Below are positions 37,734-46,449 of a stretch of 55,288 bases of DNA, one piece after another. The notes under the pieces are model-generated. The model did not search any database and was not told the DNA's origin. It saw only the letters and a list, made by a program, of their open reading frames with translations. The translations under genes and the position numbers were made by a program. How positions within the stretch are numbered: position 1 is the stretch's first letter; the number at the start of each line of letters is the position of its first letter. Source of the stretch: Alphaproteobacteria bacterium (GTDB taxonomy: Bacteria; Pseudomonadota; Alphaproteobacteria; RF32; CAG-239); assembly GCA_015062435.1 (NCBI GenBank), contig SUUR01000010.1, positions 1-55,288 on the forward strand, in the 5' to 3' direction.

Positions 37734-39905
37734 TCAATAAAAAGAATATGGATCTATATCTGCTTCCACCCTCACACCGTTAGGTATTTTTACTTTAGCA
37801 ATCCATTGACGCAAAACTTCTTGTATCGGAATATCTCTGGTTGTCTTGAGTAATAAACGATATCGATATTTATTACGCAACATAAAAATTGGTGCCGGAG
37901 CAGGACCTAAAGTTGAAATTTTTTCATCATTATAAGAAGATTGCCCCAACCATTGCGCCACACGTTGTGTATTGTCAGGATTCGTTCCGGACACAATCAC
38001 TGATGCCAATTTCCCGAAAGGAGGCATTTTCAACATTTGACGTGTTTTTTTCTCCAAATTCAAAAAAGTAGAAGCATCACCTTTAACCAATGCTTGCAAA
38101 ACTGCATTTTCCGGATATAGAGTTTGCAAATAAACCGTTCCTTTTTTTTCACCTCTGCCGGCTCGTCCTGATACTTGTGACAATAATTGAAAAGTTTTTT
38201 CTCCGGCACGTAAATCACTACCCATCAGCCCTAAATCTGCATCTACAATTCCAACCAATGTTAATTCCGGAAAATGGTGCCCCTTTGCCAAAATCTGAGT
38301 TCCGATAAGAATATCAACTTCACCATTTTCCATTTCTTTAATCACTTCATACACTTCTTTAAAATTTGTGGTAAAATCACTGGAAAGAACCCTTACTCTG
38401 GCCAAAGGAAAACGATATTTTATTTCTTCCGCCACCCTTTCAACACCCGGACCACATGCTGTCAGCCCCGATTCGGAGTGACAATCCGGACAACAATTAG
38501 GAGTTTCTGTCATAAACCCGCAATGATGACATACCAATTTTTTAGAACGCCGATGTTCTGTCAGCCATGCGGTACAATTAGGACATTGTATTCGATAACC
38601 GCAATCCCGACAAATCATCAAAGGAGCATATCCCCTTCTATTAAGAAAAAGCATTACTTGCTCATTTTTATTAAGCTTTTCGTTGATTTCCTCCACCAAA
38701 GTCGGAGCCAACCAAGATGTTCCCCACTCACCTTTAAGAGGTTTATCCTTTTTCAGATCCACAATTTTAATTTCAGGCAATGTTGCTTCGGCATAACGAC
38801 TTTTAAGCACTAATTCATCATATTTTCCGCTTTCTACATTTACAACTGTTTCCAGATCCGGAGTTGCAGTTGCTAAAATTATCGGAATTTGTTCTATTTT
38901 GGCTCGCACTACCGCCATATCACGCCCTTGATAATTAACAACATCTTCCTGCTTAAAAGATTGATCATGACTTTCATCAACAATAATCAATCCCAAATCA
39001 TTATATGGTAAAAATAAAGCAGACCTTGCTCCCACCACCACTTGCGCCTCACCGATAGCCACTGCTTTCCAAGTATCTGTTCTTTCTCTGCTTCCAAGTG
39101 CCGAATGCCACTTAGCGGGTTTCACACCAAAACGTTTTTCAAATCTCCCTAACCACTGTCCGGTTAATCCGATTTCCGGCACCATGATTAAAACTTGCTT
39201 TCCCTGAGAAACAGCCTCTGCCACAGCTTCAAAATATACTTCTGTTTTTCCAGAACCTGTAACCCCGTTCAAAAGTGTTGCTCTAAAACCATTTCCTATT
39301 TTTCTGCACAATTCATCAGCTGCAATTTGCTGTTCAGAAGTTAGTTTAACTTTTTGAAAATCGATTATTGGTTTTTCAAACTGACGTTTTTGTTCAATCA
39401 GCAACGGTTTTAAAACCCCTCTGTCAATCAAAGGCTTAATCACTGACTGTCCTACTCCGGCTCCTTGCGCAATTTCTTGTCTGCTCAATGGCATTTTTTT
39501 TAACAATTCGACAACACGCCACCTGGCATCAGAATTTTTTAGTTTTGCTTCTGCCAACGTTTTTCCGGATAACTCATATAATACATTCATTTTAGGATCA
39601 TCAAATATACCTTTGGCAGATAGTACCATTTTTAAAACCAATCCTAAAAATGCCATATTATAACTTGCCACAAATTCAACAAATCGCCTTAATTCAGCAT
39701 TTAAGCACGGCAAGTTAATTTTTTCCATTATCGATTTAATTTTAGCATCTTCAAGTTTAGAAGATTTTCCGTACTTCCACACCACCCCTATTTGCATTTC
39801 TTTACCGAACGGAACTCTCACAATATCGCCAAGTGCAACATCTCCGTCGACTTTATAATCAAACGGCTCATTAAATGGTAATGGCAATAATACTCCGATA
39901 ATCAA
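37734..39905 (-). CDS. priA: Primosomal protein N' (PriA helicase)
   Basis: PriA reloads the replisome at stalled forks. The 723-residue protein has a DNA-binding N-terminal domain, a helicase core with Walker A LLNGVTGSGKTEVY and motif II VDESHD, and a zinc region with eight cysteines (CRDCGYRIQCPNC and CHHCGFMTETPNCCPDC). The GRAGRGEKKG motif VI follows. It is unlinked to neighbours on its strand but lies near xerC, as in other alphaproteobacteria. Confidence 0.97.
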   Translation of the reverse strand: MIIGVLLPLPFNEPFDYKVDGDVALGDIVRVPFGKEMQIGVVWKYGKSSKLEDAKIKSIMEKINLPCLNAELRRFVEFVASYNMAFLGLVLKMVLSAKGIFDDPKMNVLYELSGKTLAEAKLKNSDARWRVVELLKKMPLSRQEIAQGAGVGQSVIKPLIDRGVLKPLLIEQKRQFEKPIIDFQKVKLTSEQQIAADELCRKIGNGFRATLLNGVTGSGKTEVYFEAVAEAVSQGKQVLIMVPEIGLTGQWLGRFEKRFGVKPAKWHSALGSRERTDTWKAVAIGEAQVVVGARSALFLPYNDLGLIIVDESHDQSFKQEDVVNYQGRDMAVVRAKIEQIPIILATATPDLETVVNVESGKYDELVLKSRYAEATLPEIKIVDLKKDKPLKGEWGTSWLAPTLVEEINEKLNKNEQVMLFLNRRGYAPLMICRDCGYRIQCPNCTAWLTEHRRSKKLVCHHCGFMTETPNCCPDCHSESGLTACGPGVERVAEEIKYRFPLARVRVLSSDFTTNFKEVYEVIKEMENGEVDILIGTQILAKGHHFPELTLVGIVDADLGLMGSDLRAGEKTFQLLSQVSGRAGRGEKKGTVYLQTLYPENAVLQALVKGDASTFLNLEKKTRQMLKMPPFGKLASVIVSGTNPDNTQRVAQWLGQSSYNDEKISTLGPAPAPIFMLRNKYRYRLLLKTTRDIPIQEVLRQWIAKVKIPNGVRVEADIDPYSFY

Positions 39906-39970
39906 ACTTTTTCTCCTGTTTATTTATCCTATCCTTAAATTTACCAAAATAAAATCCAAAAGCTCAAAAT

Positions 39971-40020
39971 CCCCACAAAAAAAGAGCTTATCCGTTTCAG
40001 CGGATAAAAGCTCTTAAAAA
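39971..40020 (-). terminator. Terminator of the 80-residue gene
   Basis: aagagctt-atccg and cggata-aaagctctt form an imperfect hairpin of about 12 bp, followed leftward by a T-run (39978-39984). Confidence 0.75.
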
Positions 40021-40023
40021 AAA

Positions 40024-40266
40024 TTAAAGAAGAATAATATGAATAAGCTCTTCTCCATTTCCATCTTCATCACCCTCACCAAGCGTCAAAAATTTTATTT
40101 TTGCACCAATTTCGACCTCTTCAAGATCAGAAAAAACATGACAAGAAACCACACTGGTCAATGAAGCAAAGATTTTTTTATCACCATCTGGTGTTTCAAC
40201 AATTGCAGTTACAACATCTCCCACAACTTGTTTTTCATTAATAATTCCTATATCCATAAAACTCAA
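40024..40266 (-). CDS. Unknown 80-residue acidic protein
   Basis: A small soluble protein, predicted beta-rich, ending in an acidic Gly-rich loop (LGEGDEDGNGEELIHIILL). The pattern of short strands (KIFASLTSVVSCHVF, IGAKIKFLTLG) resembles a small OB or cold-shock-like barrel, but no family signature is visible. It has a good promoter at 40285-40314 and its own terminator, so it is probably expressed alone. Confidence 0.6.
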   Translation of the reverse strand: MSFMDIGIINEKQVVGDVVTAIVETPDGDKKIFASLTSVVSCHVFSDLEEVEIGAKIKFLTLGEGDEDGNGEELIHIILL

Positions 40267-40284
40267 AAATTAAAAAACATTATG

Positions 40285-40314
40285 AGAATATTAGATATCA
40301 TAATCTTTTGTCAA
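40285..40314 (-). promoter_or_regulatory. Sigma70-like promoter of the 80-residue gene
   Basis: TTGACA (40314-40309), an 18-base spacer and TATTCT (40290-40285), just upstream of the ATG at 40266. Confidence 0.6.
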
Positions 40315-40348
40315 GAAAATATTAACTTTCAATCCATAAAATAGCATT

Positions 40349-41293
40349 ATGAAAGCAAAGATTGAATATAACGCCACAGAAGAAGTCAAAGAACTCATTA
40401 CCCGTTGGCAAAACTGGTTAAGAGATGAGCGCCGTTATTCTATTCACACCTTAGATGCTTATTCTCGTGACTTGGCAATATTTTTCAATTTTCTTAATTC
40501 TTACATTAATAAAATACCGTCGTTAACATCACTTCAAAAAGCAGATGTCAGAACTTTTAGAGCTTTTTTGAGCCATCGAACATCAAAATATATTGAAAAA
40601 TCATCTACCGCTCGAGAACTTTCTTCATTAAAAAGCTTCTATACATGGTTATCTGTCAATAAAATCATCGATAACACTGCTTTAACAATAATTTCTTCTC
40701 CTAAGCAAGACAAACACCTTCCTCGTGCAATTGATATAGATGATGCTTTTAATATTTTAGATATCGCCCAAGATTTTTCCAAGTCTGAGTGGCAAGGACT
40801 TAGAGATGTCGCCATTTTAACAATATTATACGGATGTGGTTTGCGAATTTCTGAAGCCTTGTCACTCAATTTTGGAGATATTAATCATAACAATTTCCTC
40901 AAAATCAAAGGCAAGGGTAACAAAGAACGTTTAGTCCCCATATTGCCTGTTATCAGAGAAAAGATTAATGCTTACCTTATGGCTTGCCCCTACAACATCA
41001 AAAACGAAGAACCGTTGTTTTTAGGAGCAAGAGGAGAGAGAATCAGTCCTCGTATCATTCAGAGGACTCTGGAAAAAACACGCAAATATTTGGGCCTTCC
41101 GGATACATTGACGCCCCATGCCTTACGCCATTCTTTCGCTACTCACCTTTTAGCTAATGGGACAGATTTACGTACACTGCAAGAACTGCTCGGTCATGCG
41201 TCCCTTTCCACAACCCAGCGCTACACTGATGTTCAAATCGAAACTCTCAAAAAAGAATATCAACAAGCGCACCCGTTAGAAAAATCAGAATAA
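40349..41293 (+). CDS. xerC: Tyrosine recombinase XerC
   Basis: XerC with XerD resolves chromosome dimers at dif. The 314-residue protein has the SAM-like N-terminal domain (LRDERRYSIHTLDAYSRDL) and all catalytic residues: Arg in GCGLRISEAL, Lys in KGKGNKERLVP, His-x-x-Arg in HALRHSFATHLL, His in LLGHASLSTTQRY and the nucleophile Tyr in RYTDV. The ARELSSLKSFYTWL segment favours XerC over XerD. It diverges from the 80-residue gene and is near priA. No strong Shine-Dalgarno is visible. Confidence 0.93.
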   Translation: MKAKIEYNATEEVKELITRWQNWLRDERRYSIHTLDAYSRDLAIFFNFLNSYINKIPSLTSLQKADVRTFRAFLSHRTSKYIEKSSTARELSSLKSFYTWLSVNKIIDNTALTIISSPKQDKHLPRAIDIDDAFNILDIAQDFSKSEWQGLRDVAILTILYGCGLRISEALSLNFGDINHNNFLKIKGKGNKERLVPILPVIREKINAYLMACPYNIKNEEPLFLGARGERISPRIIQRTLEKTRKYLGLPDTLTPHALRHSFATHLLANGTDLRTLQELLGHASLSTTQRYTDVQIETLKKEYQQAHPLEKSE

Positions 41294-41322
41294 AAAAAAT
41301 ACGGTTCTCAATTGGAACCGTA
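41292..41322. terminator. Terminator between xerC and rpmG
   Basis: Arms tacggttc (41300-41307) and gaaccgta (41315-41322), followed leftward by eight T. It best serves rpmG and may also stop xerC transcription. Confidence 0.8.
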
Positions 41323-41340
41323 CTTTGTAAATTTATCAAA

Positions 41341-41508
41341 TTACTTGAGTTTTTTCTCAACAAACTCTTCATGTTTTTTTGACTTCTTGTCATATTTCTT
41401 TAAAGTCAATTTTTCAGGATGAGTTCTTGGATTTTTTTCTGCCAAGTAAAATGTACCGGTACCGGCTGTACTTTCCAATTTAATTTTAACTTTTACTGCT
41501 TTTGCCAT
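41341..41508 (-). CDS. rpmG: Ribosomal protein bL33
   Basis: A 55-residue ribosomal protein of the large subunit. The translation begins MAKAVKVKIKLESTAGTGTF and continues YLAEKNPRTHPEKLTLKKYD, the family pattern. It has no zinc-binding cysteines, so it is the C-minus form common in proteobacteria. It has its own promoter (41553-41582) and terminator. Confidence 0.96.
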   Translation of the reverse strand: MAKAVKVKIKLESTAGTGTFYLAEKNPRTHPEKLTLKKYDKKSKKHEEFVEKKLK

Positions 41509-41552
41509 TGTTACATACTCTTTTTTTACATTAAGATTTAAAACATTTAGGC

Positions 41553-41582
41553 GTAATATACATTTTTTTGCGCTACTGTCAA
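41553..41582 (-). promoter_or_regulatory. rpmG promoter
   Basis: TTGACA (41582-41577), an 18-base spacer and TATTAC (41558-41553); an overlapping TATATT gives a 16-base spacer. Confidence 0.6.
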
Positions 41583-41600
41583 CAACATTTTACAAAAATA

Positions 41601-42695
41601 TTACATTTTTAACAGTTCATTTGCAATTTTTATTTCCAAATCACTATTTAATCGTGCTTCTGCCAAACAAATTTCATCTTTAGGAAGTGCCAATAAATTT
41701 TTAATATTTTTATCTTCAGGCATTTCAAATGTACATATATCCGGCACAATTGCAACATCGCTTAACTTTTTTCCTGAGGGGGTATAAAGAGTTGCATTAC
41801 TCAAAGCCAAAACCCCTCCGTTTGGTAAATTGATTAAATTTTGAATAATACCTTTTCCGAAACTTTTTGTTCCAACAATTTTAGCTCTCCCCTGTTCTTG
41901 AAGAGCCATCGCCAAAACTTCAGCTGCTGATGCTGTATCACCGTCAACCAATACCACCATTGGCTTTCCTTCCGATAAATCACCATCTGCAGAATTATAA
42001 TATACAACTTCATTACTGTTTCTTCCCACAACAGAAACCACTATTCCTTCATCTAAAAACAAATCTGCCACTTCAATCGCTGTGGCCAATTGTCCTCCAT
42101 GAGATCCCCTCAAATCCAAAATAACACCTTTTATATCCTCATTTTCACTTAATGATTTCATTATTTTATCTTTAGTATATTTATCAAAATTACCTATTTT
42201 TATCCAAAGATTTTCATTTTCCCTTCTATCTGCAAAATTAATTTGATGTAAAGGTCTGTCAACTTCATCAACATTGGCATAATACTTAGTATCTTTATCC
42301 AAATTACGAACATACTCATTCATCATAATATCAATCGCTTCAAAATCCTTTTTTGCCGCTTTGGCAGATTTTTCAAAAGCTAAATCCAACAATTCTGCAC
42401 CTATATTTGCCCAATATTCGGTATCATTTCTGTTTTGAGGTTTATAAATACTTTTAATTATTTTTCCTTTATAATACAAAGTTACTTTATCATTATCATC
42501 TGCTATTAATAAATTTTTATCCAACGCTTTGATACTTTTAAATACCCATATCGCATTTTGTTCAATTTCCAACGGAAAAACATATTGTTCCGGAACTTTT
42601 GTAATCAGAACCCAAAAAGTTTCATTTTCAGCAGCTTTTACTTTACTAGCAACTAACAACATCAGTAACATTAATATCTTTATGATTTTTTGCAT
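41601..42695 (-). CDS. S41 family (C-terminal processing) peptidase lacking a PDZ domain
   Basis: An exported serine peptidase of the Ctp/tail-specific group. Residues 1-21 form a signal peptide. The catalytic Ser lies in DTASAAEVLA and the general-base Lys in GTKSFGKGIIQ; the GVILDLRGSHGGQL segment precedes them. The PDZ domain that usually sits between the N-terminal helix region and the catalytic core is missing, with YYANVDEVDRP leading directly to the core, so the protein has only 364 residues. I start it at the ATG at 42695, one base past the xthA stop. Substrate recognition must differ from classical CtpA. Confidence 0.85.
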   Translation of the reverse strand: MQKIIKILMLLMLLVASKVKAAENETFWVLITKVPEQYVFPLEIEQNAIWVFKSIKALDKNLLIADDNDKVTLYYKGKIIKSIYKPQNRNDTEYWANIGAELLDLAFEKSAKAAKKDFEAIDIMMNEYVRNLDKDTKYYANVDEVDRPLHQINFADRRENENLWIKIGNFDKYTKDKIMKSLSENEDIKGVILDLRGSHGGQLATAIEVADLFLDEGIVVSVVGRNSNEVVYYNSADGDLSEGKPMVVLVDGDTASAAEVLAMALQEQGRAKIVGTKSFGKGIIQNLINLPNGGVLALSNATLYTPSGKKLSDVAIVPDICTFEMPEDKNIKNLLALPKDEICLAEARLNSDLEIKIANELLKM

Positions 42696-42696
42696 A

Positions 42697-43488
42697 TCAC
42701 TCAAACTCCGCCATCAAAACAGTATGATCAGAAGGTTTGGGTGATAATCTCGGACGCTTATCAACTTCACAACTTTTCAACTTATCTACCGCTTTTGCAG
42801 ATAGCCAAAGATAATCTATCCTCATTCCCAAATCCTGATATATTGCACCACCGGAATAATCCCAAAATGTATAACCGCTTTTAGTTTGATGCAAACATCT
42901 GAATGCATCATAATACCCTAAATATTGCAAAGCTTTTAATCGTTGACGAACCTCCGGACGAAACAATGCATCATTTTGATATTTATCAGGATCATACACA
43001 TCATCGTCTTTTAAAATAACATTAAAATCCCCTCCTAAAACAACAGGTTTTTGCAATTTTAACAATTCTTCGGCTCTTTTATACAAAGCTGACATCCAAT
43101 TTAATTTATATATATATTTACTGTCATCATTTGCATTATTATACGGAGGATTTCCATTTGGCAAATACACTGATGCTATTCTGTATTCTTCATTATTAAT
43201 AACACAATCCACTTCCAAATAACGAGACTGCTCATCTTTAAAATCCGGTAAATTTTCTGAAGCAACTTTCATTTTATGACGACTTAGTATCGCTACTCCG
43301 TTATAAGCTTTTTGCCCCAATATTTTTACTTCATATCCCAATGCTTGCAATGCAAAAAAAGGAAAATCATTAAACTCACATTTAATTTCTTGTAACAAAA
43401 CCACATCAGGATTTTCCAAGTTTAACCATTCAGACAAATTATCCAATCTGGCATTAATCGAATTCACATTATACGTAGCAATTTTCAT
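42697..43488 (-). CDS. xthA: Exodeoxyribonuclease III (AP endonuclease)
   Basis: This Mg-dependent nuclease incises at abasic sites and acts as a 3'-exonuclease. The 263 residues have MKIATYNVNSINARL at the start, LLQEIKCE (catalytic Glu), GGDFNVILKDDDVYDP and the terminal SDHTVLMAEF with the catalytic Asp-His. It is followed by the S41 peptidase gene, separated by one base, so the two are co-transcribed. It diverges from dgt. Confidence 0.96.
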   Translation of the reverse strand: MKIATYNVNSINARLDNLSEWLNLENPDVVLLQEIKCEFNDFPFFALQALGYEVKILGQKAYNGVAILSRHKMKVASENLPDFKDEQSRYLEVDCVINNEEYRIASVYLPNGNPPYNNANDDSKYIYKLNWMSALYKRAEELLKLQKPVVLGGDFNVILKDDDVYDPDKYQNDALFRPEVRQRLKALQYLGYYDAFRCLHQTKSGYTFWDYSGGAIYQDLGMRIDYLWLSAKAVDKLKSCEVDKRPRLSPKPSDHTVLMAEFE

Positions 43489-43509
43489 TATTAACCCTTT
43501 ATTATAATA

Positions 43510-44712
43510 ATGGATATAGAGTACAATAAAAATATCTTTATTGAAAGTGAAAAAAACATGTCTTTAGCAACTTACGCATCATTACCTGAACACAGTCACG
43601 GACGTCTTTATCCTGATTTTGCCAATATCATCAGATCTCCTTTTCAAAGAGATCGAGATCGCTTAATCCATTCTTCGGCATTTCGCCGTCTTGATGGCAA
43701 AACTCAAGTATTTGCCTATCACGAAGGCAAGAATTATCGCACTCGTCTTACTCACAGCATTGAAGTCGCTCAAATAACCAGAACCATCTGCAAAAAATTA
43801 AATCTTAATGAAGAACTCGGAGAAGCTATTGCTCTGGCTCATGATTTAGGACACGCTCCATTCGGACACGCCGGAGAACGAGGCCTTAACAACTCCATGA
43901 AAAAATTCGGTGGATTTGATCACAACATCAACTCTTTAAAGATCATGACCAAACTTGAGCGCCGCTATCCGGAATTTGAAGGATTGAACCTAACTTGGGA
44001 AACTTTAGAAGGTACTATCAAACATAACGGCCCCATTACTAAAATAAACAATAAATATTTGAAAGAATATAATAAACAATTCAATTTAGAGTTAGACCAA
44101 TACTCATCACTCGAATCACAAATCGCATCATTTGCAGATGATATAGCATACAACAACCATGACATTGATGATGGTTTCAGAGCCGGTTTTTTTAGCATTG
44201 AAGATATCCGCCAACTACCTTTTATTGAAAAAATAATAAAAAAGTTTGAACATTCTCACCCTAATGCTTCTGATGACATAAGAATTTATGCCATCACCAG
44301 ACAACTTATTGCCGACATGATTTTTGATTTGCTGGAAACCACACAAAACAATATAGATAAATGCCATATCAAAACATCTCAAGACGTTAGAATACAAAAA
44401 CATTTTACCGCTAATTTTTCAACAATCATGCAAAACAATATTAATTTGTTACATCAATTTTTAAAAGAAAAATTTTATACGGCAACTACCGTAGCCAGAA
44501 TGGATATGAAATCTCAAAAAATAATTGAAGATTTATTTTCAGTTTTTATGAATGATTATCACCTACTTCCGATATCCGTACGTCAAAACATAACCTCAAC
44601 AACACCTGATGATATTAAAGCAGAAAACATATGCACATATATCGCCAATATGACAGATATGATGGCGGTGGAAGAGCATAAGAAACTTTTTGACAGTTAC
44701 ACCAGATTCTAA
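43510..44712 (+). CDS. dgt: dGTPase-like deoxynucleoside triphosphohydrolase
   Basis: An HD-domain enzyme that splits dNTPs to nucleosides and triphosphate. The 400 residues hold RDRDRLIHSSAFRRLDGKTQV, the first His in TRLTHSIEVAQ and the HD motif in ALAHDLGHAPFGHAGE, with a late Asp in SFADDIAYNNHDIDDG. The start at MSLATYASLPEHS (codon 17) is a plausible alternative; neither has a strong Shine-Dalgarno. It is the first of a plus-strand set with a SPOR protein, M50 protease and nagZ, an order partly shared with other alphaproteobacteria. Confidence 0.9.
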   Translation: MDIEYNKNIFIESEKNMSLATYASLPEHSHGRLYPDFANIIRSPFQRDRDRLIHSSAFRRLDGKTQVFAYHEGKNYRTRLTHSIEVAQITRTICKKLNLNEELGEAIALAHDLGHAPFGHAGERGLNNSMKKFGGFDHNINSLKIMTKLERRYPEFEGLNLTWETLEGTIKHNGPITKINNKYLKEYNKQFNLELDQYSSLESQIASFADDIAYNNHDIDDGFRAGFFSIEDIRQLPFIEKIIKKFEHSHPNASDDIRIYAITRQLIADMIFDLLETTQNNIDKCHIKTSQDVRIQKHFTANFSTIMQNNINLLHQFLKEKFYTATTVARMDMKSQKIIEDLFSVFMNDYHLLPISVRQNITSTTPDDIKAENICTYIANMTDMMAVEEHKKLFDSYTRF

Positions 44713-44787
44713 AATTTTGTTAATTTATTATAAAACATTTTTATTTAAGATTAAGATATTAGAATTTATTAGCAAGGAGTGTAGCCT

Positions 44788-45783
44788 ATGTTTGCAGATT
44801 TTAACAACAACCGAAACGGTGATGATTTTTTAGATGAGTTTCGCCAAAAACTCAACACTGAACCGGTAGAAAATTTTGAAGAACGTAAAAATGAAATCAG
44901 TCGTTCAAAAAATGTTTTTATCGGTACTGTATCCGGAATAGCTTTAGCCGCTGTTGTCGGATGGTTTGTTTTATCACCACGCTACACCAACCATCAAGAT
45001 GCAGAATTACCAGTCATCAGACGCCCGCAAACAGCTGTCAAAGTTCAACCTGCAGATCCTGGTGGAATGGAGATACTCAATCAAGACAAATCTGTCTATG
45101 ATATTATAGAAAAAAAAGATACCTCAACACCTAAAGTTGAAAAACTGCTTCCGGCACCGGAAGAACCGCAACTTCCTGTAATTGCAACGGTAGAAGATAT
45201 AAAAACTCCGGCAGCAGAACAAGCTCAAAAAATTATAGAAACCGCAGAGCTTAAACCTCAAGCGGAAACCCCTAAAACTAATGAACCTAAAATTGAAGAA
45301 GCTAAAATTGAAGAAGCTAAAATTGAAGAAGCTAAAATTGAAGAAGCTAAAATTGAAACTCCCAAAGAAATCAAAGTTGCTCCTCAACCGCAACCGGCTC
45401 CTGAAGAACCGATAGCTGAAACTCCTAAAACAATTAGCCCCGAACAACCGACTGAAAAAAACAAAGATATCAACTTGCCGATTCCGACAAAAGAGGAAAA
45501 ACCGGTTAATATAACAGCTAAAGTAATTGTATCCAAAGGCCCTTGGCAAGTTCAGCTTTTATCATCTCCCAATCGCAAAGCCATCGATAGTGCTTGGTCC
45601 GGACTTGTAAAAAAATATCCGATGTTAGAAGGGCAACCCCAAGAAATTGAAACTGCTGATTTAGGTTCAAAAGGAACATTTTATCGCCTCAAAGCCGGAG
45701 GCTTTGGCGAACGTTCCGGCGCAGACAGACTGTGCAATGATATCAAAGCTCTTGGCGGAACTTGTATTGTAAAGAAAAAGTAA
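44788..45783 (+). CDS. SPOR-domain cell-envelope protein with a pentapeptide repeat linker
   Basis: A 331-residue single-pass inner-membrane protein. The cytoplasmic N-terminus (1-42) leads to a helix (about 43-62), then a long Pro/Glu/Lys-rich periplasmic linker with five copies of the pentapeptide KIEEA (residues about 168-191). The C-terminal SPOR domain (about 250-331, GPWQVQLLSSPNRKAIDSAW and FYRLKAGGFGERSGADRLC) binds denuded peptidoglycan at division sites. aaggag precedes the ATG. It overlaps the M50 protease gene by TAATG. Confidence 0.88.
   Translation: MFADFNNNRNGDDFLDEFRQKLNTEPVENFEERKNEISRSKNVFIGTVSGIALAAVVGWFVLSPRYTNHQDAELPVIRRPQTAVKVQPADPGGMEILNQDKSVYDIIEKKDTSTPKVEKLLPAPEEPQLPVIATVEDIKTPAAEQAQKIIETAELKPQAETPKTNEPKIEEAKIEEAKIEEAKIEEAKIETPKEIKVAPQPQPAPEEPIAETPKTISPEQPTEKNKDINLPIPTKEEKPVNITAKVIVSKGPWQVQLLSSPNRKAIDSAWSGLVKKYPMLEGQPQEIETADLGSKGTFYRLKAGGFGERSGADRLCNDIKALGGTCIVKKK
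45286..45360 (+). repeat. Five 15-bp tandem units in the SPOR-protein gene
   Basis: Five consecutive units of gctaaaattgaagaa, with the first and last units slightly changed. The near-perfect identity suggests copy-number variability by slippage; changes by single units keep the frame. Confidence 0.95.
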
Positions 45784-46439
45784 TGTTAATCAGTGTTATT
45801 GTAACATATATACCATTAACTTTAGCAATTATTTTTCATGAAATTGCACATGCTTATGTTGCTTATTGGTGTGGAGATAATACATCACAGTTACAACAAC
45901 GTCTGAGCTTAAATCCGCTAAAACACATTGACATTGTGGGTACCTTTCTGGTTCCCACAATGTTTTTATTGGCACATACAGGTTTTATATTTGGTTGGGC
46001 CAAACCAATAGCCATTGACTACAAAAAATTACACAACACTCAAAGAGACATTATTTGGGTATCATCAGCAGGTATTTTAGCCAATTTAGGTATTGCCATA
46101 ATATCAGCCTTACTATTAAAATTGGCCATATTTATTCCCAATCCATTAATTAATGGAATTACCAGACTTTTTTTGCTTAACATGGTTATTTATAATGTTC
46201 TTTTGGCTGTATTTAATGCATTTCCTTTTCCTCCGTTAGACGGCTCAAAAATATTACTCGGTTGGTCTAAAAACCCCAAAATATGGAAATTTTTAAATTC
46301 GTATAGAGAAGGTATATTTTTTATCATTTTCATTGCTTTTATTTTACCGATTATTGCTTCTTATTTCGGATATTTTTTTCATCCGTTCGGAACATATCTC
46401 ATCAAAACCTCTCAAATAATTATAGATTGGTTTATATAA
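45783..46439 (+). CDS. M50-family (site-2 protease-like) membrane metallopeptidase
   Basis: An intramembrane zinc protease-like protein of 218 residues with about five helices. The zinc motif HEIAHAYVAYWCGDNTSQ is at residues about 18-35, and the third ligand is in NAFPFPPLDGSKIL. It is a short form without PDZ. The ATG at 45783 overlaps the upstream stop (TAATG), indicating translational coupling; a start 21 bases earlier is possible but lies inside the SPOR gene. Its position between a SPOR gene and nagZ is unusual. Confidence 0.87.
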   Translation: MLISVIVTYIPLTLAIIFHEIAHAYVAYWCGDNTSQLQQRLSLNPLKHIDIVGTFLVPTMFLLAHTGFIFGWAKPIAIDYKKLHNTQRDIIWVSSAGILANLGIAIISALLLKLAIFIPNPLINGITRLFLLNMVIYNVLLAVFNAFPFPPLDGSKILLGWSKNPKIWKFLNSYREGIFFIIFIAFILPIIASYFGYFFHPFGTYLIKTSQIIIDWFI

Positions 46440-46449
46440 AGGAGCTAAC

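Noticed and set aside
45286-45360. CRISPR-like array
   Set aside because: The 15-bp units are contiguous without spacers and encode an in-frame pentapeptide repeat. No CRISPR array is visible anywhere in the window.
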